Shown: one piece after another, positions 35,628-46,533 of the stretch | Layout of the letters: each line of letters begins with the position of its first letter | How positions within the stretch are numbered: position 1 is the first letter of the stretch | NCBI RefSeq assembly: GCF_017696055.1 | Contig: NZ_JAAORG010000001.1 | Coordinates: forward strand, 930,001-994,000 | Length of the DNA stretch: 64,000 bases | Direction: 5' to 3' | Source of the DNA: Prochlorococcus marinus XMU1406 | Lineage (GTDB): Bacteria > Cyanobacteriota > Cyanobacteriia > PCC-6307 > Cyanobiaceae | Made by a program: the position numbers and the translations under genes | The notes under the pieces: generated by a model | The model's database searches: none | What the model was told of the DNA's origin: nothing | What the model saw: only the letters and a program-made list of their open reading frames with translations

Positions 35628-36524
35628 ATGTCGTTAAAATTAGATGGTAAAAAATTATCTCTTGAAATTGAAGAAAGATTAAATGACTATATTTCTAGTA
35701 ATAAAAAAATTGCAAAAAGAGCTCCCGGTTTAGCTGTAATAAGAATAGGTGAAGACCCTGCAAGTGGTGTTTACGTTAATAACAAGGAAAAAGCATGTTC
35801 AAGGATTGGGATAAAGAGTTTTATTTTTCATCTAAAAGATAGTGTAGAGCAAAAAGAAGTTGAACAATTAATAATCAAGCTTAATTCTGATAAGGATATT
35901 GATGGAATGTTGCTACAACTTCCCATCCCAAAGAAGTTTGATGAGCAAAAACTAATCAGCCATATTAATCCAAGCAAAGATGTAGATGGATTAAATGAGA
36001 CAAACATAGGCAAATTAGTGAAAAATGAGCCTGCGATGAGATCATGCACACCAGCAGGAATTATTAATTTATTAAGATCTCAAAATATTACAATTGAAGG
36101 TAAGAAAATTGTTGTTATTGGAAGAAGTTTGCTTGTTGGTAAACCTCTATCGCTTATGTTGTTGAATCTAAATGGAACTGTAACAATGACTCATTCAAAA
36201 ACATTAAATTTGAATAAAGTCTGCAGAGAAGCCGACATCCTAATTGCGGCTGCGGGAAAACCCAATCTTATAGATTCGAGTTTTGTGAAAGAAGGAGCAG
36301 TAATTATTGATGTCGGAATACATAGATTAAAAAGTTCCGATAAAAATCAAACCAAATTATGTGGCGATGTATTATTAGAGGATGTCATTTCTAAAGTATT
36401 TGCTTACACACCTGTACCAGGAGGAGTTGGACCAATGACAGTAACAATGTTACTTGTAAATACTATTTTTAGCTGGCAAAAACAATTTGGTTTATCATCA
36501 ACTCTTAATGACCTTTTGCCATAA
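35628..36524 (+). CDS. folD: Bifunctional methylenetetrahydrofolate dehydrogenase/cyclohydrolase FolD
   Basis: Interconverts 5,10-methylene-, methenyl- and 10-formyl-THF. Signatures: [19 protein letters not shown] with the catalytic Lys, [20 protein letters not shown], the nucleotide loop [17 protein letters not shown] and the C-terminal [15 protein letters not shown]. At 298 aa it is full length. A good Shine-Dalgarno (AAGGAGAT) lies upstream of the ATG, which supports the start. crtE follows after 37 bases. Its substrates link with the 5-formyl-THF cyclo-ligase at 19614. Confidence 0.96.
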   Translation: MSLKLDGKKLSLEIEERLNDYISSNKKIAKRAPGLAVIRIGEDPASGVYVNNKEKACSRIGIKSFIFHLKDSVEQKEVEQLIIKLNSDKDIDGMLLQLPIPKKFDEQKLISHINPSKDVDGLNETNIGKLVKNEPAMRSCTPAGIINLLRSQNITIEGKKIVVIGRSLLVGKPLSLMLLNLNGTVTMTHSKTLNLNKVCREADILIAAAGKPNLIDSSFVKEGAVIIDVGIHRLKSSDKNQTKLCGDVLLEDVISKVFAYTPVPGGVGPMTVTMLLVNTIFSWQKQFGLSSTLNDLLP

Positions 36525-36561
36525 ACTCCAAGATGAAAAAATTTTTTATTAAAGTTTTAAA

Positions 36562-37464
36562 ATGACTGAAGTTATAAATAGTATTTCTGATTTTGAAAAA
36601 TATCTTAAAAGCACAAAAAAGGTTGTAGAAGAAGCACTTGATTTTTCGTTGGGCCCTGAGAATCCAGAAATATTAAGAGAATCAATGAGATATTCTCTTT
36701 TAGCTGGAGGGAAAAGAATACGTCCAATTTTATGTTTAGCATCTTGCTCTCTGGCTGGAGGAGAACCATCTCTTGCTGTTCCTACTGCAGTAGCAATAGA
36801 AATGATCCATACAATGTCCTTGATTCATGATGATCTACCGGCCATGGATAATGATGACTTAAGGAGAGGCAGGCCAACAAACCATAAAGTATATGGAGAT
36901 GCAATAGCTATTCTTGCAGGAGATGCTTTATTAACCAGGGCCTTTGAAATGGTCTCTTTAAGAAGCCCTGGAGTCGATTCAAATAGATTATTAAATGTAA
37001 TTGGCGAATTATCCCTTGTTGCCGGTGCGCCAGGCCTAGTCGGGGGGCAAGTTGTTGATTTGGAATGCGAAGGTAAAGAAGTCGACCTTGAAACTCTAGA
37101 ATATATCCATCTCCATAAGACTGGGGCTTTATTAAAGGCTTGCGTAAGGACAGGCGCGATGATCGCAGGTGCTAACGATAAACTATTACAAGCTCTAACT
37201 ACATATGCAGAGGGAATTGGTTTAGCCTTCCAAATAATAGATGATATTCTCGATTTAACTTCCAGCAGTGAAAAGCTTGGGAAAACTGCCGGCAAGGATC
37301 TTTTAGCTGACAAAACTACTTACCCTAAATTACTTGGGATGGAGGAATCAAAGAAAAGAGCATTTGATTTAGTTGAAAAAGCAAAAAAAGCAATTGAACC
37401 TTGGGGTGCAGACGCAAAGTATTTAATATCGTTAGCCGACTTTATTACAAACAGAGACAGATAA
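36562..37464 (+). CDS. crtE: Geranylgeranyl diphosphate synthase
   Basis: Chain-elongating prenyl transferase that supplies C20 precursors for chlorophyll phytol and carotenoids. Both Asp-rich motifs are present: [13 protein letters not shown] and [11 protein letters not shown]. The [14 protein letters not shown] region binds the allylic substrate. Length (300 aa) is normal. It is followed 12 bases later by the DUF212 gene. The product specificity (C20) is inferred from family and context. Confidence 0.92.
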   Translation: MTEVINSISDFEKYLKSTKKVVEEALDFSLGPENPEILRESMRYSLLAGGKRIRPILCLASCSLAGGEPSLAVPTAVAIEMIHTMSLIHDDLPAMDNDDLRRGRPTNHKVYGDAIAILAGDALLTRAFEMVSLRSPGVDSNRLLNVIGELSLVAGAPGLVGGQVVDLECEGKEVDLETLEYIHLHKTGALLKACVRTGAMIAGANDKLLQALTTYAEGIGLAFQIIDDILDLTSSSEKLGKTAGKDLLADKTTYPKLLGMEESKKRAFDLVEKAKKAIEPWGADAKYLISLADFITNRDR

Positions 37465-37476
37465 TTATTTTAATTT

Positions 37477-37956
37477 ATGTCTGAGTTTTATCCCTTTTTT
37501 AATAATTCAGTTCTTTTTTGGAGCTTATTATCCTGTTTAATAGCTCAATTTTTCAAAATTGTATTCAATTTATTTTCAAAAGGGGAGCTAAGATTTGGAA
37601 TTATGTTCGAGACGGGTGGTATGCCTTCAAGTCATTCCGCCTTAATAACTGGTGCTACATCTGGTATAGGTTATGAATTGGGATTTGATAGCTCAATATT
37701 CGCATTATCAGTTGCCATATCACTAATAGTTATGTATGACGCTAGTGGTGTTAGAAAATCAGCTGGGATTCAAGCTGCAGAAATCAATAAATTATCAAAA
37801 AAACTAGACCCTCAATCTGAACTACTTTTAAAAGAAACTCTTGGCCATACAAAAATTGAGGTCATGATAGGGAGTTTTTTAGGACCATTAATCACTTTGC
37901 CTGGAATGTTTTTTTTAGGTTCTCCTCTCAAAATATTTGATTTGATCATAAATTAA
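37477..37956 (+). CDS. DUF212/divergent PAP2-family membrane protein
   Basis: A 159-residue membrane protein of the divergent PAP2 (DUF212) family. The signature GGMPSSHSALITGATSGIGYELG (46-68) carries PSSHS, which resembles the phosphatase motif of PAP2 proteins. The VMYDASGVRKSAGIQA stretch and ETLGHTKIEV provide the other conserved residues. About four spans are expected. Position just after crtE could suggest work on prenyl phosphates, but that is speculation. The last 4 bases overlap the convergent cobB gene. Confidence 0.82.
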   Translation: MSEFYPFFNNSVLFWSLLSCLIAQFFKIVFNLFSKGELRFGIMFETGGMPSSHSALITGATSGIGYELGFDSSIFALSVAISLIVMYDASGVRKSAGIQAAEINKLSKKLDPQSELLLKETLGHTKIEVMIGSFLGPLITLPGMFFLGSPLKIFDLIIN

Positions 37957-39344
37957 GAATCCTCTAAAAAACTAGTTTGGGTGGCATCTATAAAGTTTTT
38001 TGCGACTTCTGGAGAACTTGGCAAATGTAAGTGAATCCAACTTGCATGTAATTTTTCATCAAAAAAGCCTTCATTTTTGTATTCTGTTTTCCAAGATTTA
38101 ATTTTCCATGGGGAAGAAAGTTTCTTCTGATGCTCAGCTTTTCGTAAATAAAGTTCAGATAAATTATTTTCAATTTCCCAATAATGGAATTCATGTCCTC
38201 TTATTAATTGATTTTGTTTAATGATGGGAGTATTTTTTAAACCTTCAATGTATCTATAACCTACTGAAAGTTTACTTTTTTTTGATCTAAAAGGCAGGAT
38301 GCCACTCATTTTATGATTACTACCATTTTCATCTTTTATAAAGTCTCCTAAAATCATCATCCCTCCGCACTCTGCATATATAAATCCATTTTTGCGGAAT
38401 TTCCTTAACGAATTTAAGCTTTTTATAGAGTTACTAATATGATCAGCATATTTTTCAGGGAACCCTCCAGGAATAATTAAAGAAGAAGCCTCATTAGGTA
38501 TTTCTTCATCATCATAAATACTCCATGAAATCAATGGAATGCCTATTTCACTCAAAAACTCCTTAGTTTCAGGGTATTGAAAATGAAAGATTTTATCTTC
38601 TGCAATTGCGATAGGTTTACTTTTATCTATTTTAAAATCTTTAAAACTGACAGAATTAAATATTTTCTTTTGCGGAGATTTCAAGAATTTTATAAGAGAA
38701 AATACATCAAGATTTCTTTCGGCGAAATTTGCAAAATATTCAACATCAATTTCTTTGTCATTATCCAATGGGGATATTAAACCTAAATTAGCTTTGTTTA
38801 AAGCTATTTTTGAATCAGATGGTAGAAAACCAAGAATTTCGATATCTTCATTTTTAAAAACTTCTTTGATTAATTTTTTATGTCTATCTGAATTAACGTT
38901 GTTAAATATAATTCCTGCTATTGACAACTCGCTATCGAAATCTCTAAAACCTCGAACAATCGCCAAAAGAGAAGCTACTTGACCTCTAGCATTAACAATA
39001 AAAATTACTGGAACATTAAGAAGTTTAGAGATATTTGCTGTGCTGGAATAGCTTGTAGACCCTAGTCCATCAAATAGACCCATTGCTCCTTCAATTAATG
39101 AGAATTCATATTTCAAAGAATGTTTAAAAAAACTTTCTTGAACCCATTCCTCACCACTTAAAAAAATATCTAAATTCCTACAAATAGGTTGGCCAATTGA
39201 ACTTAATTGTTGTTGATCAAGATAATCTGGGCCAACCTTGAAAGTTTGTATCTTTATGCCTTTTGAGAATGCCCAACAAGATATTAAAAGCGATAATGTA
39301 GTTTTCCCACTATCAGTTGAAGGAGAAGATATTACACAGGGCAT
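37953..39344 (-). CDS. cobB: Cobyrinate a,c-diamide synthase (CobB/CbiA)
   Basis: Amidates the a and c side chains of cobyrinate using glutamine and ATP, in cobalamin or pseudocobalamin synthesis. P-loop is SPSTDSGKTTLSLLISCW (7-24) and the C-terminal glutaminase has the nucleophile Cys in GFIYAECGGMMILG, with GFPEKYADHIS. The end has HEFHYWEIE. At 463 aa it is full length. It overlaps the convergent DUF212 gene by 4 bases and follows opcA by 3. Confidence 0.93.
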   Translation of the reverse strand: MPCVISSPSTDSGKTTLSLLISCWAFSKGIKIQTFKVGPDYLDQQQLSSIGQPICRNLDIFLSGEEWVQESFFKHSLKYEFSLIEGAMGLFDGLGSTSYSSTANISKLLNVPVIFIVNARGQVASLLAIVRGFRDFDSELSIAGIIFNNVNSDRHKKLIKEVFKNEDIEILGFLPSDSKIALNKANLGLISPLDNDKEIDVEYFANFAERNLDVFSLIKFLKSPQKKIFNSVSFKDFKIDKSKPIAIAEDKIFHFQYPETKEFLSEIGIPLISWSIYDDEEIPNEASSLIIPGGFPEKYADHISNSIKSLNSLRKFRKNGFIYAECGGMMILGDFIKDENGSNHKMSGILPFRSKKSKLSVGYRYIEGLKNTPIIKQNQLIRGHEFHYWEIENNLSELYLRKAEHQKKLSSPWKIKSWKTEYKNEGFFDEKLHASWIHLHLPSSPEVAKNFIDATQTSFLEDS

Positions 39345-39347
39345 TTA

Positions 39348-40649
39348 TTAGTTATTAAAACCATTAAATATTTGAAGGGCTATTTTAATAGAATTTTCAA
39401 AAAGAGGACTTGTATTACCTCTACTACTTCCCAACAATTTACTAACATCATACTCTGATGTAGAAAAAGAATTTGGAACAACTTGTTCTATTAATTCCAT
39501 GTTCGCCATTCCCCCTGCTTCAAGTCTCATACATTCCACTGATTCACAACCAAGTATTACACAAGTATTATTTTTTTGAACCTCACTAATTTTTGAAATT
39601 AATCTCAATCCAATAACTTGTCCTAAATGAATACTTGGATTCCCCAAAGATAAGGGATTAATTGATGCAGAAATTATTTCACCGTTAATTCTTTCAAACT
39701 CTATTTTTGTTGATTCTGAATCCCTTTCAACCCTTAGAAAAGACCAACTAAGTTTATCGCTAATCCATGAAATCAAAAACAAAGCTTGAATCAAATGATC
39801 TCCTGCGATATCAATATCAATATCAGTAATATGATCTAAAATTGGCCTCCTCGAAGGCGGATCAAAAATCATTGCTAATGATTCCCTCCAATTTTTCAAC
39901 CTAACCCAATTCAAATCATTAATAGCTTTATTTGAATTATTTAATTGATTTAAAACTTTTAAACATCTGTTAGGCGATCCAAGAGCAGTATCTATTATTA
40001 ACCTCATACCATGATTAGTAAAGTATTCAAAGATTTCAGGCGATTCATCCAAGCTTCCATTCCACCACAACCATGAAGGTAATTCATCAATAGATAATTC
40101 TTCAATTATTTTTAATCCTTTATTGGATATTGAGGCTGAGTCACCCCTAATTACCACTAAATCCCCACATATAGGTTGCTTAGCTGGAGTATCACTTAAT
40201 GGACAGTAAGCGGACACAAAAGTTTTGATATCTGAATTTTCATTTAACGTTGGCGCTAGAGTTATTAATCTTCTTGGATTCAATGTACTTATCGATGATT
40301 CAAAAAATTGTCCTCTAAAATCTTCAAAGTCTTTATTAGATAAATTTTCCTTCAACAAATCCAATAATTTTTGACTTTGAAGGGTAGTACTTACAGGAAG
40401 TCCTTGATCTAATATGAATTTTTTAGCAACTTCAATTATCTCTGGACTTAAATTTCCAGTAATTGGTCCATTTACTAATCCTTTTTGAACCAAACATTGT
40501 TCTAGCCAAGCAGGTTGCCAGACCATTAATGTAAAAGTATTAGCTCCACTATTATCTTTATCTTCTGAAATCCATAATTTATTAAGGTAATTAGAAATTT
40601 CCTGATAAGGAAGTTCTAATGGAGTTTGAAGTGTTAATTGAGGTTTCAT
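39348..40649 (-). CDS. opcA: Glucose-6-phosphate dehydrogenase assembly protein OpcA
   Basis: Cyanobacterial protein that activates and oligomerises Zwf and couples it to thioredoxin control. It is 433 aa long, with recognisable TPLELPYQEISNYLNKLW, SGANTFTLMVWQPAWLEQ, and GDLVVIRGDSA, SWLWWNGSLDESPE. The gene begins 2 bases after zwf on the same strand. OpcA-Zwf supplies NADPH by the oxidative pentose phosphate route at night; PetH does so in the light. Confidence 0.92.
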   Translation of the reverse strand: MKPQLTLQTPLELPYQEISNYLNKLWISEDKDNSGANTFTLMVWQPAWLEQCLVQKGLVNGPITGNLSPEIIEVAKKFILDQGLPVSTTLQSQKLLDLLKENLSNKDFEDFRGQFFESSISTLNPRRLITLAPTLNENSDIKTFVSAYCPLSDTPAKQPICGDLVVIRGDSASISNKGLKIIEELSIDELPSWLWWNGSLDESPEIFEYFTNHGMRLIIDTALGSPNRCLKVLNQLNNSNKAINDLNWVRLKNWRESLAMIFDPPSRRPILDHITDIDIDIAGDHLIQALFLISWISDKLSWSFLRVERDSESTKIEFERINGEIISASINPLSLGNPSIHLGQVIGLRLISKISEVQKNNTCVILGCESVECMRLEAGGMANMELIEQVVPNSFSTSEYDVSKLLGSSRGNTSPLFENSIKIALQIFNGFNN

Positions 40650-40651
40650 TT

Positions 40652-42175
40652 TTAAGGTCTACGCCAGAAAATATTATCTTTTGAAAGTAATTGATCAGAT
40701 TCAGGAGGTCCCCACGTCATAGATTCATAATTATAAATAGGTAACTTCCAAGGAGAATTATCCATCAATTCTATTAATGGTGTATAAAGTTTCCAGGCTG
40801 CCTCAACTTCATCACTTCTAGTGAATAAGGTTGGGTCAGATAGCATTGCATCCGCTAACAATCTTACATAGCCTTCATCTGAGGGTTCTCCAAATGACTC
40901 ATCATAAGAAAATTCCATCTCAACAGGTCTTGATTTCATTCCAGAACCAGGGGATTTTACCTCAAATTTGAAAGTAGCACCTTCATTTGGCTGAATCCTG
41001 AGGATAAGTTGATTTGGGGAAGGATTTATTATTGTTGATTCAAATAAATGAACAGGAACGTCTTTAAAATTCAAAACTATTTCTCCAAGTCTTTTAGGTA
41101 GTCTTTTGCCTGTTCTCAAATAAAAAGGAACCCCTTGCCAACGCCAGTTATCAACGAAAACTTTTGTCGCAATATAAGTTTCTGTTGTGCTATTACAATT
41201 AACACCATCTTCCTGCCTATATCCTTTGAGTTGATTTGAGATATTTCCTCCCTCTCCATATTGACCTCTTATGCAACAATTCCACGGTTCATTTTCATCA
41301 GCAAGTTTTGAAGCTTGAAGAACCTTAGCTTTTTCATTTCTTATTGCTTCTGGTTCAAATTTTCCAGGAGGTTCCATAGTAGTAACAGCAAGCATTTGAG
41401 TCATATGATTTTGAAGCATATCTCTTAATGCACCAGAGCTTTCGTAATAACCAGCTCTATCTTCAACACCCACTGTTTCAGATGAAGTAATTTGAACACT
41501 TGATATATAATTTCTGTTCCAGATTGGTTCGAAAATAGTGTTAGCGAACCTCAAAACAAGAATATTTTGAACTGTCTCTTTACCTAAATAATGATCAATC
41601 CTATAAATCTGACTTTCTTCAGCACAACTTTGGACGATCTTATTCAATTTCTTTGCACTTGAATAATCTCTCCCAAAAGGTTTTTCAATCACTAAACGAC
41701 TTTTCTTAGGGTCATCTAAAAGACCAGCTGCTTTAAGAGCTTTACATCCACTTGCATAGAAATTCGGAGATACTGATAAATAAAATGTTCTATTTCCATG
41801 AGTAGCTTGTGTTTTATCAATTTCATTTAATCTTTTAGAAAGCCTTACGACATGATCACTTTGTTGTAAGTCTACTGGTTCATAGAAAAGATAATTAGAA
41901 AATTGTTCCCACTCCCTCTCTTTACCAGATATTTGATTAGATAGCTTTAGTTTCATCTTTTCTCTAAACTCATCATCAGTCCAAGGTCTTCTCGCACAAC
42001 CAACTATTCCAAATTCACTAGGAATTCTTCTTTGCAAATAGAGTTCAAATAAGGCTGGTATTAATTTTCTATGAGTAAGGTCTCCACTAGCACCAAATAT
42101 TACTAAGCATTGTGGAGATATGACTCTTTCCTGCCGTAAACCTAATCTAAGAGGATTACTTAAAGTTGAAGGCAT
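40652..42175 (-). CDS. zwf: Glucose-6-phosphate 1-dehydrogenase
   Basis: Oxidises glucose 6-phosphate to 6-phosphogluconolactone and makes NADPH. The NADP-binding GASGDLTHRKLIPALFEL and the substrate-binding RIDHYLGKETVQNILVLRFANTIF are intact. At 507 aa it is the normal length. Zwf starts the opcA-cobB run; petH lies 110 bases upstream on the same strand. Regulation through OpcA and thioredoxin is known for cyanobacteria. Confidence 0.96.
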   Translation of the reverse strand: MPSTLSNPLRLGLRQERVISPQCLVIFGASGDLTHRKLIPALFELYLQRRIPSEFGIVGCARRPWTDDEFREKMKLKLSNQISGKEREWEQFSNYLFYEPVDLQQSDHVVRLSKRLNEIDKTQATHGNRTFYLSVSPNFYASGCKALKAAGLLDDPKKSRLVIEKPFGRDYSSAKKLNKIVQSCAEESQIYRIDHYLGKETVQNILVLRFANTIFEPIWNRNYISSVQITSSETVGVEDRAGYYESSGALRDMLQNHMTQMLAVTTMEPPGKFEPEAIRNEKAKVLQASKLADENEPWNCCIRGQYGEGGNISNQLKGYRQEDGVNCNSTTETYIATKVFVDNWRWQGVPFYLRTGKRLPKRLGEIVLNFKDVPVHLFESTIINPSPNQLILRIQPNEGATFKFEVKSPGSGMKSRPVEMEFSYDESFGEPSDEGYVRLLADAMLSDPTLFTRSDEVEAAWKLYTPLIELMDNSPWKLPIYNYESMTWGPPESDQLLSKDNIFWRRP

Positions 42176-42285
42176 ATTTTTAATATTCTTTTTTTAAAAT
42201 CCTCTTTTTTTCAAAAATTAGCTACATATTGTGTCTAAACCAAAAAGTATTCAGTAGATAATACTTAAATCTAAATAAGAAAGAT

Positions 42286-43398
<1,113 letters not shown>

Positions 43399-43448
43399 TT
43401 AGTTTTCTTTATATAAAAGACTATCAATTTGTAGTTTAATTTGAGGTA

Positions 43449-43454
43449 ATTATA
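43449..43454 (-). promoter_or_regulatory. Probable -10 box of petH
   Basis: A perfect TATAAT on the minus strand, giving a start of transcription near 43442 and a leader of about 47 bases. No convincing -35 box was found, and an activator site could not be identified. Confidence 0.45.
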
Positions 43455-43577
43455 CAAAAATGGTTACGTTTTGAGATCGGGATAATCTAATTAAATTATT
43501 TTTATTTTTCAGTATTTATTGTTTTTATCAGTATAGTTACACAGAAATAATTTTTTATCTATTTAAAAAATTCATTT

Positions 43578-44114
43578 ATGAATAATCCTCAAGAACCAGT
43601 AAATCATTCTAATAAAAATGGTTACAGGACAATTGAGCAAACGATGGAAAAGCTCTCTGGAGGAACAAGGCGACTTGCAGCTCAACTTACAACTTCTGCG
43701 AGTTTTGAGTCTTTGTGGAATGTTCTAACAGATTATGATCGATTAAATATTTACATTCCAAATTTATTGTCAAGTAAAAAAATATATCAAAAGGAAAATA
43801 ATGTTCACCTTAATCAAGTTGGTGCTCAGGATTTTCTTGGTATGAAATTTTCAGCTGAAGTAACTATCGATTTATTTGAAGATAAGGAGCTTGGCCTTTT
43901 AAAATTCAACCTAATTAAAGGAGATTTCAGAAAATTCGAAGGTAGTTGGAAAATTCAACGCATAAAAGGTACATCAAAAAATTCATTGATTTATGATCTT
44001 ACTGTTCAAGGTTGTCAGTGGATGCCAATAGGGATGATAGAGAAAAGACTAAAAAAAGATCTTTCTGAAAATTTGATTGCCGTCGATAGACAAGCAAAAT
44101 CATCAATGAGTTAG
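43578..44114 (+). CDS. SRPBCC/START-like lipid- or ligand-binding protein
   Basis: A 178-residue protein with a START-like fold of the polyketide-cyclase/COQ10 type, as in RRLAAQLTTSASFESLWNVLTDYDRLNIYIPNLLSSK, LGMKFSAEVTIDLFED and a C-terminal helix GMIEKRLKKDLSENLIAVDRQA. It has no signal peptide or membrane span. Such proteins bind hydrophobic ligands; its ligand is unknown. It is divergent from petH with 182 bases between the starts and its 3' end points at the tRNA-Glu gene on the other strand. Confidence 0.8.
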   Translation: MNNPQEPVNHSNKNGYRTIEQTMEKLSGGTRRLAAQLTTSASFESLWNVLTDYDRLNIYIPNLLSSKKIYQKENNVHLNQVGAQDFLGMKFSAEVTIDLFEDKELGLLKFNLIKGDFRKFEGSWKIQRIKGTSKNSLIYDLTVQGCQWMPIGMIEKRLKKDLSENLIAVDRQAKSSMS

Positions 44115-44131
44115 TTTAAAGTTTTAAAAAA

Positions 44132-44204
44132 TAGCCCCAAGGGGATTCGAACCCCTGTCGCCTCCGTGAAAGGGAGGTGTCCTAGGCCTCTAGACGATGG
44201 GGCC
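44132..44204 (-). tRNA. trnE: tRNA-Glu (UUC)
   Basis: The minus strand gives GGCCCCATCGTCTAGAGG and a full cloverleaf of 73 bases, with anticodon TTC in the loop CTTTCAC closed by CCTCC/GGAGG, the T arm AGGGG-TTCGAAT-CCCCT and discriminator A. The G1-U72 wobble in the acceptor stem is also seen in chloroplast tRNA-Glu. CCA is not encoded. In cyanobacteria this tRNA also gives the glutamate for chlorophyll and heme precursor synthesis. A run of T residues directly follows the 3' end. Confidence 0.95.
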
Positions 44205-44245
44205 AGGGAATTAGCATAACAGCTTATTAAAAACTAAGAGTAAGG

Positions 44246-45364
44246 CTAGCCTTTCGTCAAGTATTGTTGCTCTTTGTTTTGTCCTTGCCACACTGGAACG
44301 GTGAAATGGAAGCAGGAACCTACACCAATTTCAGAGACGACCCATATTCTTCCGCCATGGACTTGTACAATTCTCCTGCAGACAGATAACCCTATCCCAA
44401 ATCCTGAAGTTCCTTCAGAAGTCTGTGGGAGTCTAACTCTATCTAAAAAAATTCTTTTTTGTTCGCTCAAAGGAATACCTGCACCTTTGTCACAAATTGT
44501 TATTTCTACCCATTGGTTTGTCTTATGAATCATAGTAATTTTTATAGAACCAGAGTCTTCAGAAAATTTAATAGCATTTTCAATTAAATTTAAAAATACT
44601 TGCCTCATTCTTCTTTGATCTGCAAAAACACTTGGCAGATCAGATGGAATATCAGTATCAATTTCAATATTCCTTAATCTCCAGAATTTTTCTAATTCAA
44701 GTATTACTTCAGCACTTATATTACCTAAATCAATTTTCTGAGGATTAAATAACGCTTCCCATTTAGTTGTTCCAACCTCTAAAAGATCCTGAGATAAGAG
44801 TTCAATCTCTTCTAGACGTCTTTTAATCACCTCTTGCAATTTTGAAATATCTATTTGTCCGAGTTTTTGACTTTGAACAGCCAAAGTAGCAGCAGTTAAA
44901 GGTGTTCTTAATTCATGCGCGACCATTCTTAATAATCTTTCCTGAGACTCTATTCTTTTTGTTAATGTCTCATTTTCCTGTCTTAAAACAAGAAGTTCGT
45001 CTTCCAAGAGAAATTCTTTTTGAGTTCTTATTGAATCAATTTTGGATGGTTGCAAATTAATACCAAGATTTTTTGTCAATCCTTCCTGTGTCCACCTAGG
45101 CAACCATTTTTGCAACTGAGAGAAAATATTACTTCCAGCAAATATTTGCTTTGGAGCTGGGGAAACTTTTATAAGAGCAGGAATAGCAACTAATCTATGT
45201 AATTCAAGTAATTCCGGCTGTTCTGTGGGGTCAGAAATCTGGAGAGATATCTCAAAGTCACAATCATCTGATTCTAAATAAGCAATTAGGGACTTAATAT
45301 CATTACTAGAAAGTTGATTTCTAGCTGCCACAAGTATTAATTTTAACTCTTTTTTATCATTCAA
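44246..45364 (-). CDS. sasA: Circadian clock sensor histidine kinase SasA
   Basis: A 372-residue kinase with an N-terminal KaiB-like thioredoxin-fold domain (about 6-92: [44 protein letters not shown]). A coiled linker is followed by the HisKA helix with the phosphorylated H150 in [10 protein letters not shown]. The ATPase domain (about 240-365) has [23 protein letters not shown] and [18 protein letters not shown]. SasA binds KaiC and passes phosphate to RpaA to time gene expression. A Shine-Dalgarno GAGGAAA precedes the start. No kai genes are in the window. Confidence 0.94.
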   Translation of the reverse strand: MNDKKELKLILVAARNQLSSNDIKSLIAYLESDDCDFEISLQISDPTEQPELLELHRLVAIPALIKVSPAPKQIFAGSNIFSQLQKWLPRWTQEGLTKNLGINLQPSKIDSIRTQKEFLLEDELLVLRQENETLTKRIESQERLLRMVAHELRTPLTAATLAVQSQKLGQIDISKLQEVIKRRLEEIELLSQDLLEVGTTKWEALFNPQKIDLGNISAEVILELEKFWRLRNIEIDTDIPSDLPSVFADQRRMRQVFLNLIENAIKFSEDSGSIKITMIHKTNQWVEITICDKGAGIPLSEQKRIFLDRVRLPQTSEGTSGFGIGLSVCRRIVQVHGGRIWVVSEIGVGSCFHFTVPVWQGQNKEQQYLTKG

Positions 45365-45470
45365 ATGATTTCCTCTGAAGTGTTGAAAAGCTGTTAATCC
45401 TTATAAACACCTTAAGATATTTTTTTTTATTTTACAGATAGGCTATTAAATAAATAGGACTTATTTATAA

Positions 45471-46010
45471 ATGGTCGCTATTAATTCAAAGAAAAATTTA
45501 CATTTTGGTGAAAATTCTCCAGAAATCAATTTAAACAGCAATTTAAAAAGGTGGTTTTCGCGAAATATTGGATTGTGGAAATCTAATAGAACTTATTTTC
45601 TTGATGAAGCACAAAAAACTTATAACTTAAGTATGAATATAAATATACAAGCTCTCGAAAGTAAATATGAATGGGAGTCGCATTATAAATTCACTTGGTA
45701 CCCAGAGAAAAAATATAATTTCTTTGACGAAAATCCCCAGTATAAAGAACGAGGAGAAATGCGTGCATTCTTAAAAGGCCATCAACTTATGAGGGAAAAT
45801 TTTTATTTAAGTAACGATGAAGGGATCTCAAATATTAAGCAAGTCGACGAACACGAAATGATTTTTGAATCTTCTTACAAAGATTGGTATATTCTTGAAC
45901 ATACAAGACTTGTAGATTCTGATAATTATAGATTTAGGGTTATATATTCATGGAACAAAAATAAGCTGAAAATAGTAGAGAATCATCACGAAATTAAAAT
46001 TATTCAATAA
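45471..46010 (+). CDS. Hypothetical protein, possibly a lipocalin-like CpcS/CpeS relative
   Basis: A 179-residue protein without signal peptide or membrane span. The patterns RWFSRNIGLWKSNRTYFLDE, YEWESHYKFTWYPEK and the final IYSWNKNKLKIVENHHEIKIIQ, rich in aromatic residues alternating with polar ones, fit a small lipocalin-like beta barrel. The first of these resembles the start of phycobiliprotein lyases (G-x-W-x-S-x-R), but the match is not strong enough to name. If so, its role in an organism without phycobilisomes would be unclear. It is divergent from sasA, 106 bases from its start. Confidence 0.6.
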   Translation: MVAINSKKNLHFGENSPEINLNSNLKRWFSRNIGLWKSNRTYFLDEAQKTYNLSMNINIQALESKYEWESHYKFTWYPEKKYNFFDENPQYKERGEMRAFLKGHQLMRENFYLSNDEGISNIKQVDEHEMIFESSYKDWYILEHTRLVDSDNYRFRVIYSWNKNKLKIVENHHEIKIIQ

Positions 46011-46083
46011 ATTCTGTTGGGAGATTAAGTTTTAAAAATAAAAAATGTTATCTTTAATAATATGAATAAACAATAAATCAAAT

Positions 46084-46518
46084 ATGTGCTTTAAAGTATC
46101 TAAAATTTTTGTAATACCCTTATTTTTTTCTTTTTTTTTATTTGATTTAAATAATCAATTTAATAATGTAAATGCAAATATTAAAAATTCACCTGCTAAG
46201 AAAAATGATTTAGATTTATATCATGGGATGGGTGTTTCATTTCTATGTAATGCGACAAGAAAAGGATTTGATTTGGATTTTCCGAAAACTTTAAACGTTG
46301 CGTCAGCAACTTTCGCATCAGTAGTTCTCCAAAAACATGGAGGAAAAATAATAGAAAAAAAGAAAGAACAAACAGTTGATATGAAACAATTACAATTTAT
46401 TTCATCTCTTCAATTAGTTGAATCAGCTCTTCAAGTATGTCCAGATAACGTTCCTGAAAAGATTGAAAAACAATTTAAGATTGAAACTGAGAGACTCAAA
46501 AAATTACAAGGATTGTAA
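46084..46518 (+). CDS. Secreted hypothetical protein
   Basis: A 144-residue protein with an N-terminal signal peptide or anchor (about 8-32, IFVIPLFFSFFLFDLNNQF). The rest is mostly helical with two cysteines (FLCNAT, LQVCPDN) that could form a disulfide outside the cytoplasm. It ends with a basic helix KQFKIETERLKKLQGL. No family recognised. It lies on the same strand after the lipocalin-like gene and converges with prs. Confidence 0.65.
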   Translation: MCFKVSKIFVIPLFFSFFLFDLNNQFNNVNANIKNSPAKKNDLDLYHGMGVSFLCNATRKGFDLDFPKTLNVASATFASVVLQKHGGKIIEKKKEQTVDMKQLQFISSLQLVESALQVCPDNVPEKIEKQFKIETERLKKLQGL

Positions 46519-46533
46519 AAACAATATTTTATT

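Noticed and set aside
39345-39347. Cobalamin riboswitch for cobB
   Set aside because: Only 3 bases lie between opcA and cobB and no riboswitch-like structure is visible nearby.
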